DNA of 64,000 nucleotides from Pleurotus djamor. Its lineage: Eukaryota; Basidiomycota; Agaricomycetes; Agaricales; Pleurotaceae. The position numbers were made by a program, and so were the translations under genes. The DNA lies in NCBI GenBank assembly GCA_029747585.1, contig JAPEVF010000137.1, positions 30,103-94,102 of the forward strand. The letters run 5' to 3'. Under the pieces are notes generated by a model. It was not told the DNA's origin and did not search any database. It saw only the letters and a list, made by a program, of their open reading frames with translations. The stretch's first letter is position 1. Each line of letters starts with the position of its first letter. Below, one piece after another: positions 47,415 to 57,947 of the stretch.

Positions 47415-50400
47415 ATGCCCTTGGTATCAAACCCTACACTGGATTTCAATCCGTTTCCTCTCCCAGTACCTCCACGGACCCAAGCTCTCGAGAGTACCAC
47501 CTTCAAGGCTCCTCCGCTCGATGGAAGCCTTTCTCTGGCCGAAATGTATGACTGGCATTACTACAATACTCCTGATCACCCCGTATTCGTCTTCCCCGAC
47601 GACCATGACCAACCCAAGGTCTTCAAATGGCCCGAAGTCGCCCGTGCTATCACTCACGGTGCCAGGATGATTAAGAAAGTGACCAGAATGGACTACAGTC
47701 CCGAGACTGACAATATAGTAGCGATATTTGCTGCTTCGGGTAAAACATTGGCTCTGGCTGTCACAGACAATTCACCATGTTGATAACGGTACTTTTCAGA
47801 TACGTTCACTTACTTCACCTTGATTGCGGCCACCTTCAGAGCAGGGTTGGTTCCGTTCATGATATCGCCTCGAAATTCCCCCGCCGCCGTGGCATACCTT
47901 CTCTCTGCCACACAGACGGCTCACGTCATTGTCGGTCCAGAAGCAGCGCTACAAGCTACCTTCCAATCCGCTCTCACCATTCTGCGTGACAAGGACGCTT
48001 CTTTCCCTCTTCCGACTCATTCCATAGTACCGGGTTTCGATGAGTTATATACCTCTGACGATGCCTTCCAACCATTGCCTCCATACAAACCACCTCTGAA
48101 TAAGCTAGCATTTATCCTTCACTCATCAGGTAGTGCCTGTGCCTTTCTCTTGGATGTGTCCTCATAAACGATCTTCAGGAAGCACTGCCTTCCCCAAACC
48201 AATTGGATGGAGCCACCTCCAATTGATGCAACTCTGCCTAGTACCATGTACGTTGCCTTCCATTTCCAAAATTGCCTTCGATGTCAACTATTTTCAAACA
48301 TAGACCTTGGTGACCGTGACTTGACTGGTGTGCGAGTTTCTTGTCATGTCAGTATCGTCCTTCCTGTTTATCATCGGTTCACGAGTCCCATCTGATTTTG
48401 AAATAGGCTCTGCCTATGTTCCACGGGATGGGCATGATGCAAACGTTGTTCACGGTGCGTCTTGCTCTGAAGGCCAAAATCTATCAAATTGAATCAGTGG
48501 AACATTCACGATAGGCCAGCATGGGGATCGTTGTCACTTCTGCTCGTCCTCAAGTCCCTGCTATCCCACCCACACCCGATAACGTGTTAGCAAGTTCTAA
48601 GGCAACCAATGCCGATATCATACTTTGTGTTCCCGCATTCGTCGAGGTAAAGACCAATCACTTTACAAGACCGCAGCAGTTGATCTTTTCCATGTTCAAG
48701 GCTTGGTCCCGTAGTGAAGATACAATCAACTACCTATCTAGTCTTGATGCCGTCGTAAGCCAACTATTTCGCCTTCCAGGCCTCACTGTGATACCATCAT
48801 TGTAGGTTTACGGCGGTGGCCCGTTGACCAAAACGGTTGGCGATCTGTTGACCCGCCGCGGCGTCAATATATTCGTCCTCTATGGATGGTATGGCACCCT
48901 TCACCGCTTCATCTCTTCGCCCACCTGAACTTGTCTGTTCTTAGTACTGAGATCGGCATCATGACTCCGGTTTTTCCTCGTGAGTACCACTTGCTCTACG
49001 AAGCTATCCCAAGCACTCATCTTAACAACTCTCAGGTTCGTCGGACCTCGACTGGGAATACTTCAAACCCTCCCAAAACGCAAGAACAGTGTTCATACCT
49101 GATGGGCATGGTCATCATGAACTCGTTGTCTTGGTAAGTCCAGCGAGGATACTTTGACCAACTACTGACTACTCCAGTGCAGCCAAGTCCCACCAAGATT
49201 CCGTGTGTGATCAATGGCAAATATGACGGTATAGATGCATACTACACCAACGACTTGTTTATCGCTCATCCAACGAAACCCGGATATTACAAAGTTTTCG
49301 GTAGAGCCGATGATCAAATAATGCACAACACTGGTGAAAAGGTGAGTGGTCGTGCGTTAATTGTGCTACAAAGACGTTGACGGACTCTACGCGACACCCC
49401 TCTAGACCAACCCAAGTCCCCTAGGTAAACCCATCAATCTGAATACCCATGTGGGTAGGCTACTCAATGTCTCGATGTAGAGAATATCCTCAATCAAGAC
49501 CCTCGCGTCCTGTCGACAGTCATGTTCGGGCGTGAAAAGTTCAATGTCGGAGTCCTCTTCGACCTCAAGCCCGAGTACAAGTTCGATCCCTCTGATACCA
49601 TCAAACTGGCGGAGTTTCGCAACTCAATATGGTGAGCGTGTGTGCGCCGATCGGCGTGGCCCTAGACGGTAACCCGTTTGATAGGCCCACTGTTGAGCGC
49701 ATGAATGCGTACGCACCGCAACACTCGCGCTTGTTCAAGGAGGTCAGTAAACATGTGTCGTACGATTGATTAGTCGACCTCACCATCATGAACAGATGAT
49801 TTTGGTTTCTCTACCTAACAAACCCTTTGACTATACCGCCAAGAATACTGCTCGCCGACAAGCGATCATCAACAAGTATGAAGCCGAGATCGAGGCACTT
49901 TACCGGTCAATTGAAGAAACCACGCAAATCGAGGTGACCCCTCCATTGGTATGGAATGCAACGGAAGTGCGCCAATTCGTTACGAAAGTGGTGGACAAAG
50001 TCATGGGTGTCCATTGGTTGGCCGATGATGATGACTTGTTTCAACAAGGGTGTGACAGGTCAGTATCTCAGTCTCAATTGTCATACTAATCGCATCATCT
50101 CACGTATGTCAAATCAGCCTTCAAGCTACATGGATTCGCAACACACTCCTGCGAGCCATCCGCGACAGTACTAGACTCAGTACCAATAACGTCCCCGAAA
50201 ACCTTGTGTACCAGTTACCCACCATTTCGAAGCTCGCCGCCTTCGCCATCCGCTTCGCTTCGCGAGCTAGTGGCGCGTCGCTGGACGAGGAGGACTATCT
50301 CAAGTTAGCTGTGCAGAACATGGAAGACATGGTTGAGATTTACAGTGCAAATTTCCCTTCTCGACCGATTGAAAGGACCACGGAGGCGGGCGATACTGGG

Positions 50401-51739
50401 GAAGTCTTCTTGCTGACTGGGTCAACAGGCTCACTTGGCGCTAGTCTTCTCGTTGATATCCTCAAAGCTCCGAACACTGTCAAAGTATATGCGCTGAACC
50501 GCCCCGGACGAGGTACACTACCGCTCGAAGAGAGGCAGTCAATTGCTCTCAAGCAAATTGGATTCGATCCCAATGATGTTATGAACTCACCGCGATTGGT
50601 TCTGGTTGAAACGGACACCGCAGAGTCGAATGTAGGCCTAACTTCGATGTTGGCCGAAGAGGTACGTCCGCGTTGATTTGCCTTCATTATCTTGAGCTCA
50701 AACCCTCTCCCCTTTTTTCTAGATCCGAGCATCTGTCACACATATCATCCTCAATGGTGCGCTTGGCGTCAGTTTGGATAGTTGCATTAAGGATCGACTC
50801 ACTCTCCCCCTAGCTTGGCCCGTCGACTTCAATCTCTCCCTTCAGTCCTTTGAACCTAGCATCAAGGCAGTCAGAAACCTGGTCGACCTAGCATTATCTT
50901 CTCCCAGAACTCACCCTCCGAAGGTCACTTTTGTTAGTAGTATCGGAGTATTATCTCGTGGGTGACACGTCCTCTCTGACAATCAATGGTGCTAACGATT
51001 TCGAAGACAATCAAAGCCCTAATCCGGAGGCTCCAGTCCCACCGAGTCTAGGGACAGGTTACACCCAGTCTAAATGGGTGGCGGAATCCATCTTGTTCAA
51101 AGCGGCCGCTGCAACACAATTATTCGTGGCAGTCGTTCGAGTTGGACAAATATGTGGCGGAGTAAATGGTTATTGGAAGAGATCAGATTGGTTACCCGCC
51201 ATTGTCAAGTCAACCAAGGCACTGGGTTGTTTCCCAACCTTTGACAGTGATCAAGTGAGTTTTCTTCTCAAATACATCTATGCATCGAGTCATCTGTTGA
51301 GAAGGTAGTGAGCTGGGTGCCTCCTCAAGATGCCGCTCTAATTATACGTGAATTGGCTACCGCCTCACGCGAGCATGGCCAAGTCTTCCATCTTGTACAT
51401 CCGAACCCTGTGTCGGCGACGCTGGTATCTCAGACCCTCGCGAACAAGTTGGACTGCCCACTTGTTCCATATTATGAATGGCTGGAACGTCTTGAATTCC
51501 GTGCGACAAACGAGATCGAGCAAAGCGATCTTCAGGTCATTCCCGCATTGAGAATGCTACCTTTCTTCCGCTCCATGAAAACAAGTAGCCTGATCAAGAG
51601 CAAGGAGGCGTGGGGACTCCCCAGCCTTGAAACCTCTCAGTCGCAGAATGCGTCATCCTCATTTGCAAGTATCCTTCCCATTGACCAATCTGATGTCGAG
51701 ATGTGGATTGAGAGCTGGGTTTCTACTGGGTTTCTCTAG
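47415..51739 (+). CDS. NRPS-like enzyme: adenylation, thiolation, thioester reductase
   Basis: A single-module A-T-R enzyme with no condensation domain, like fungal carboxylic acid reductases and alpha-aminoadipate reductase relatives. It would activate an acid with ATP, load it on a phosphopantetheine arm and release an aldehyde. The adenylation part has LAFILHSSGSTAFPKPIGWS (phosphate loop), YGGGPLTKTVGDLLTRRGVN, CTEIGIMTPVF and YKVFGRADDQIMHNTGEK. The carrier has DDDLFQQGCDSLQATWIRN, the Ser codon being split by an intron (50057-50058 and 50118). The reductase begins VFLLTGSTGSLGASLL (NADPH loop), with GYTQSKWVAESIL as the Tyr-x3-Lys site. It ends SWVSTGFL. About 16 introns. Substrate not predictable. 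Confidence 0.9.
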
Positions 51740-52124
51740 CTATACGATACAGTGCTCAGGTACACCACCCTTATATTATAATAAGTAGAAGTGTTTCAAT
51801 AAACGAGAGCAAGTTCCAGTCCCCTCTTGATAAAAGAACATGAAATACGCCATTCTCTGGCATACGCACTCGCATGACTTCTGCCGAATATGTTTACCTC
51901 CTAGATGCGCTTCCTTCGACGTCGAGGGTCTGGTAGCCCGGGCCGTAGCGACCCAGCTTCAGGGGCTCGCCCAGGCACGTGACTTTAGCATCGGAGAATG
52001 AATTCTTGTGGCATTTGTGTCAGGCGCGCTCACGTCGAAGTTGAATTGAACATTTCTCAGATTCACTCGAACATTCATCTTCCTCATCTTTCCACCCACT
52101 TCTACCGCCACTCACTCCGTAGAA
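51740..52124. other. intergenic with a likely poly(A) signal
   Basis: AATAAA at 51798-51803, 60 bases after the NRPS-like stop, is a reasonable poly(A) signal. The rest is the promoter and leader of the E2 gene, with a C/T-rich stretch just before its ATG. Confidence 0.5.
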
Positions 52125-53231
52125 ATGGTGAGCTATGGGAGCTTCTCTCTTGAATTAAGTCGCTAATTCCCCAGCAGTCCGTCTCACCAGCAGTGATGCG
52201 CCGTTTGATGCGCGAGCTCACCGAGCTCAAGAAGACACCCCCAGAAGGGATTCGTGTACAAACCAGCGAGGAAAACATGCTGGATGTTACCGGGCTCATT
52301 GAGGGACCTGGTGAGTGGCAAATGCTTTGTTGGCTAGGCGGAGAACCTGGTGGCTGACTACATCGGCGTCATGGCAGATGGAACCCCTTACGCCGGAGGA
52401 TACTTCAGAGTCAAGTTCAAGTTTACTGAGGAGTTTCCCGCCGCTCCCCCCAAATGTACGCCTAGATTTCCCAGTTCCGAGGTTGAATCTCACCCTTTCT
52501 CTGCAGGTTGGTTCGCCACCAAAATCTTTCATCCGAACGTGTCAGCCGCCGGCGAAATCTGTGTCAACACGCTGAAGAAAGATTGGAAGTCCGAGTACGG
52601 AATTGGGCACATTCTCCTCACCGTCAAATGCCTCCTTATATACCCCAACCCGGAATCAGCTTTGGATGAGGAAGCGGGAAAGCTGTTGCTAGAAGATTAC
52701 AAGAGCTATTGCGATCGAGCGAAACTGATTACGAGTGTCCACGCCCGAAGCAAGCCCGCCGAGTTCGCAGATGCCACCGCATCCAGCGGTCAGACCGCGT
52801 CTAGTTCCGGTGCATCATTACCCACTCCGTCGACTTCTGCCATTCCTCCACTTCCCTCTGCCATCTTCTCGCTCCCTGTCCCAATAGCCCCTATAGGGCG
52901 TAAATCGTCTTCTCCGTCACCCTCATCTCATCCGGAATCCCAAAATGTCAAGAAGACATTGTACGCCGACAAGGAAGGAGGCAAGGAAAAGGAACGACAC
53001 GTCTCGCCTTCACCGTTGAGTACCGCCGATGCAAATGTTGGTGGTGCAGCTACTGCGGCTGTGAAAACTTCCTCGACTACACCGACCGGTACTTCTCCGC
53101 AGTCCCAGAACAAGGCCGTCAAACGCGCTGCAACCGGTGCAGCTACCAGCGGAGCGGAGAAGCGGNAAAAAAGCACTCAAGCGACTTTAAGCTCGTGCTT
53201 TGGGCGTGGTGCAGCAGCGTTTTATGACTAG
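52125..53231 (+). CDS. ubiquitin-conjugating enzyme E2, UBE2S-like
   Basis: E2 enzymes carry ubiquitin from E1 to targets; UBE2S extends Lys11-linked chains with the APC/C in mitosis. Exon 1 is only the ATG (52125-52127). The core then reads [34 protein letters not shown] joined to [26 protein letters not shown], then [20 protein letters not shown] with the catalytic Cys codon at 52560-52562, and [20 protein letters not shown] plus [19 protein letters not shown]. The HPNV...GEICVN and EEAGKLL blocks fit the UBE2S branch. A Ser/Thr/Ala-rich tail of about 160 residues ends in [17 protein letters not shown]. One N is at 53166. The acceptor for exon 2 is a CAGCAG tandem, so an extra Gln is possible. 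Confidence 0.88.
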
Positions 53232-53411
53232 ATTAGTGATAGTCAGGGTTTGTAGATTTGGACTTGTGGATCTGTCTTTTGTACAACGATTATATTCTTT
53301 TCTTTATGTTTGTTGTTCGTATAATTATCATCTTCATATTCGCGTCCGTTCGTCCATGGTCTGTCCAGGTGGTTCAACTCTGCGTAAACAGTTTGCTGAT
53401 CGGATGGAGCC

Positions 53412-56400
53412 TCAGGCGTACGACTTGTGTCGACCCAAAGCCACAGGTGTCGAGTCGTCCGTGACCTGCGCGCCTGACGAACCAGCACTCGTGGTATACC
53501 GACGATAATCCAGGCTCGACTTGTGGAGTTCCTTCAAAGCCAAGATCACTTCGTCGATGGTAGGTCGTTCTTCCGATTCTTCGCCCCAGCACCTTTGGAT
53601 GAAAGCCCACTGCGCATCAGTGACGAATGAATCGGCCGGCCTACGCGGTTTCTTTCCTCGGTGAAGTTCGACCACAACGCGAGCATCGTTCGGGATGTAG
53701 TGGTATGGAATGCGACCGGAGAGAATCTGTAGGCGCAAGTGCGTGAGGAGGTGTTTCTCAGTGGAAAAGAATGATCGAGGCTGACCTCAAGCATAACGCT
53801 ACCGAAGGAATAAATATCATTCGATGTGGTCAGAGCAGGTGCAAAGATGTCACTGTCGTCTTCAGAGGTTGCCAAAACGAGTTGAGGATCTGCCCAACGG
53901 ACAGAGACACCCACACCCGCTGTTGAAGCCATTGATGTCGTTCCTTGGAATTCTGCGGCGATGCTGGATAGGCCAAAGTCGCAAAGACAAGCTTCACCTC
54001 GCTCGTTGATCAGGATATTTGACTGGATGTGAAATCAGTAAGAGGGTACAATAGAGTATGTTGTGGAAGAAAGCGGCATACCCCAGTCAGGTCACCATGG
54101 ACGATTTGGAAGGAATGCACTGCAGGAACGATTGCTGGTGTGAGTAATTCGTATAATCTCTTGTAAGATAGACATACAGTAAGCCAGCCCAGACGCTATT
54201 TGGTTCAACTAATGACAACGGCTCGCGATTAGCTTCATGGAAAGGCCGAAATCATGGGAATGCATACCAATAGCAAACGATCGACCATTGATACGAGGTC
54301 CCCTCTTTTCTCTAGATATCTACTCACGCTTCCGTTTTCGTACCAAGGGCAGACCATGGCATCATAATGCCCGAAATCCGAGGCTGTTCCAAGTAACCGG
54401 ATAACATGCTTATGATCGAGCTTTTGCCATAGGTTGAGTTCGCGATGGAATAGCTATGTACGCACGCATAACTATAAGTCGCTGGCGCACCAAGTTAACG
54501 TTGACGCAACCACTCACACGTTTCATGCGTTCCTCACGCTCGGGATCCCCAATCCGAGTACGCAGCGATTTAATTGCGACCTGAGGGGTTGAAAATGGAG
54601 TGAGCAGATTTGCTGGGTTATCTCCAGAAAGAAAACGAGACGGACCTTGATATGGTCGTCGGGACCTCTTTCCCATGTGCCTTTCCAAACGTCTGCAAAG
54701 CCTCCACCAGCGGCAGGGAAATTATCATCCCTCTTAATATGGCCAGTGAGATCGGGGATGGCTACATCACCTAGAGGACAAGTGTAAGAGGATATCCCAG
54801 CAACAACCCTTGAACTGATGACTTACTGCGCACCACTGTCCTCACTCTTCCACGACTGGGCGAGCCGAATGACAGGAGCTTGAAGCTCGGATCGGTAGGA
54901 TGGAGACGAGCAGATGACTTATTCGACCGGGGACTCAGAGGACTATCGGATATATTGCTTTTGAAGAGCGTGGGCAGGAGGCTGGGGCTCAAAGGGTAGT
55001 CGGATTCGTTCAACCGTTCTTGTCTTACAAATGAGGAGGTATCTGAATGGGGTCCTTTGCGACCGATGACACTCCACGAGCGTGGTCGAAGTCGGGGGAC
55101 TATGCTCAGGAATATGAGTGGAACGTAGACGCAACGCTGGAGGGACGACTGTACCATATTCGCAGGGAAGCAGCTCTGGACTTCTGATGTCTTCGATGGC
55201 AGAAGCGTCCAACTCCGTTGCACGATAGTACGTAGACACCATCTTGCGGAGGGTCTTACACCACTGGGAACATTGAGCCACACCGAGTCGACAGAATATG
55301 AAAGATCTGATCTCGCTTGCGGAAGAGTCGTACCAATCCAACTCGAAGGAATCTAAACCCAAAATCCATGAGAAACCACGCAAAAGAGGGTGAATTCCCA
55401 GCATACCATGTTCATAGCAACGAAGAGCAGAGAGCTGATCCCGAGGAATAGCGTGTAGTACCTCCAGCCTAGTGTTCGAGCGTAGTCCAGCACCCAACTC
55501 CCAGGGAGCAATGGGATACATATTCGGAGCGAGCGACGGGATGCGAGGTTTAGTCCGGCAGCAAAGGAACATCGTCTCGTAGAGGAAGACTATGAACTGT
55601 TCGCCGGTCGAGCTGAGGTCCAGCTTGTCGTCAATCAAGAGCATCCCAAAATCACTAGGATCCATGCCGTTCCATTGACAAACCGGCTGTCGCAGGATAG
55701 ATGCAGAATGCATCGTTCGGACAGACTTTCCAACCTCTTCGACGTCATCTGCGAGCAGCATGAAGGTATGAATGGTTTTACATAGACCCATGAATGGAAT
55801 GATGGATTCTGCAGGGTTTATAGATTTTAATAAATTCTGAGAGGCGTAGGAGAAGATTAGCCCGGGACCGTGAGAGGTAGGAACGGACATTACCTGGAGA
55901 GTCGAAGGATAGTCAATGATATAGGAAAGAACTAAGGAGAGTGTGTCAGGTAATTGGCCGGACTATATGTTCACGATCGTCAGTAGTCAGACTTGATAAG
56001 TAGCCTCTGTACTTGCATCGAAATTGAAGTTCTGGAGTTGAAATAGGCGATAAACTTTGATATAGTCAGAACAACAGGATTTGTATGCAGTAACAGCTTT
56101 GGAGAATATAGGTGTCTGTAAACATATGCGTGAGGCATTCACAACGCAGGTCATGGGAAAGTGACATACATCAATAGCGAAAATTTCGTCCCACCTTCCA
56201 GAGGTGCTGAGGGACACATGAGACTCGAGGTTATCCACAACAAATTGATGGTACACGAGAAACCGTGATAAATTGACTACAAGACATTCCAGGGTGCTTG
56301 TCCCCTCGTCCATTTTATCAAGCAACCAGGTAGCTGCGTCCTGAGGTTCCTTGAGATTGGAAGCAGTATGAACAGAGTGAAAGAGACGCACTATAAGGGT

Positions 56401-57039
56401 ATCTAGAATATGTTTATGCGCCCGTGCCGAGTCCAGAAGTTCCTGAACAATCATGTGCTGTCCGACTAGTAGCTGTTGATCTACTAGCTGCCGATCATTG
56501 GGCATCATATATAAGCCAGGGAACGAGGCTTCAAGGGATACAAGAACCCTCTCCACCGTACGAAGGATCTGGTAGGCATTCGGTCAACGACAAACCATCC
56601 GTCCGCTACAATCCCCGCTCACCTTGTGAAACCCAGCACAAGTTCGTCCGTGAAGATCATCTGGTCGAAGCACCTCTCCGAAAGGTATCGTCCTCTGTAC
56701 TTCAAGGGCTTGCACGCGGAGGATAAAGTTGGAAAAGAAGCTGCGCTGCAAGTTCAGAGTCGAATTCGCGACTTCGTTGACGACTGGCGCGGCCAAACTC
56801 CAGGGACCAGGGCCCAGTATGTCCAACAGAGCCGTCAGAGGCGCACCGAGAGCCACAACAGCCCAAACCACCCGAAAAGCACGCAAGGACTGTTGAATTT
56901 CGGGGTCATTGTCGTTGTAAAAGTACGCCTGATCCAGCCAAGGCCTGAGTTCGGGAATGAGCTCTAGTCGAGATAGAGTGGAAAAGCATTGAAGTTTCAA
57001 TTGGCTGGATGGGTTTCTTGGTGCATCGAGAATGCGCAT
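53412..57039 (-). CDS. Cdc24-like Rho-GEF fused to a TKL protein kinase
   Basis: Reading from 57039: a CDC24 (calponin-like) region, QCFSTLSRLELIPELRPWL and ALGAPLTALLDILGPG, then EVLRPDDLHGRTCAGFHKIL with RTVERVLVSLE. A DH domain follows (IVQELLDSARAHKHILDTLI, VVNLSRFLVYHQFVVDNLES, FSKAVTAYKSCCSDYIKVYR) and a PH domain (LIDDKLDLSSTGEQFIVFLY, ETMFLCC). Yeast-type Cdc24 then has a PB1 domain; here a kinase takes its place: FADVWKGTWERG, VAIKSLRTRIGDPE, LDHKHVIRLLGTA, IVHGDLTG and SNILINERGEACLCDFGLSS, SNDIYSFGSVMLEILSGRIP, RCWGEESEERPT. The Lys, HGD Asp and DFG are all there, so the kinase looks active. In the DH domain the expected Glu of the TERKY-like motif is Ala. A role in polarity signalling is inferred. 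Confidence 0.82.
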
Positions 57040-57947
57040 TGACCAGTGCGGGGACGCAAAGACAAGCTGTAATTTGTTGGTCCTTGTTTTATCCTGGTTT
57101 GAATGGAGACTGACCAGCGTGGGTTTCCATCATTTCGGATTTGGAGTAGTCAGGGAAATGATCAGCTGTACATGTCCTGCAGTGCGTCGGCAGTGGCCAT
57201 GCGAGGGCGAAGCCTGCGGTTTCCATTGCATGCGCGCATCATACGACGATGATTGCCAACAACGGAAGAATCAGTGAATCACTTGAGGCGTCGCCACTCG
57301 ATTTTCATATCACATCAGTAAGTATATAATTACTGATCGTGAGATGCTGAGTTCCCACGATCAGGCAAACTTTGTCTGTACATTGTTGATCGCCGCTGAC
57401 TCAGCCACCCACAAGGCCAAACAAAGCACGCCTGTGATGTCCCTTAATAATAGGCCGTACTTTTGGCGTTCGACTCCCATCGTCGGTGCTCTCAATCAGA
57501 GTACCGATGGATTTCTTCAGACCCAGCACTTCGTCATCTGCAGTGAAAATTGTAAATCCTGCTTCCCAAAGCCCATCTAAATCGCCTCGCAAAGGTATGG
57601 TTTGGACTTCGACATTTCCTGTTATGTCCTCGCGAACTTGTCTAGATTCCATCCAGCGACAATGTAAGAATGTAATGATACACGGGTATGACTTATTCTA
57701 GCTGGGGTCTAGGAAATTCTAACGAAAGCGCTCAAGATCATGTAAATTCCAGGACAAGGGATGCAACTTTTACCACCCACCGGTGTGTTGCTTCCGAATC
57801 ATTATTTTCATTCGAGTGAAGCCCTGAATGGAACTTAGGCAGTCGATTCTGCATCAAATATGTTAGTTTGACCAACTTCGATTGGCGCTATGGCTCAGAA
57901 TTTACACTAGAATATCCTCCGAACCACCTTCGTCGCCCCCAGCAGCC
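57040..57947. other. divergent promoter region, no gene seen
   Basis: About 900 bases between the GEF-kinase (minus) and PAN3 (plus). A plus-strand open frame ending at 57277 is cysteine-rich, but its spacing does not fit the CCCH finger of PAN3. The minus-strand frame at 57652-57401 has no domain. No tRNA. Confidence 0.4.

Noticed and set aside
46993..47670. 225-codon plus-strand open frame before and into the NRPS-like gene
   Set aside because: The true frame of the gene starts at 47415 with conserved residues. This one is out of frame with it and lacks any motif.
57160..57280. Cysteine-rich frame that might be the missing PAN3 CCCH finger
   Set aside because: The spacing is C-x8-C-x4-C-x3-C rather than C-x8-C-x5/6-C-x3-H, the frame has no splice link to the PAN3 start, and the sequence between is not protein-like.
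57468..57477. gttcgactcc, which matches the core of a tRNA B box
   Set aside because: The flanks do not pair into a T stem, no A box or acceptor stem is present at the right distance, so this is not a tRNA.
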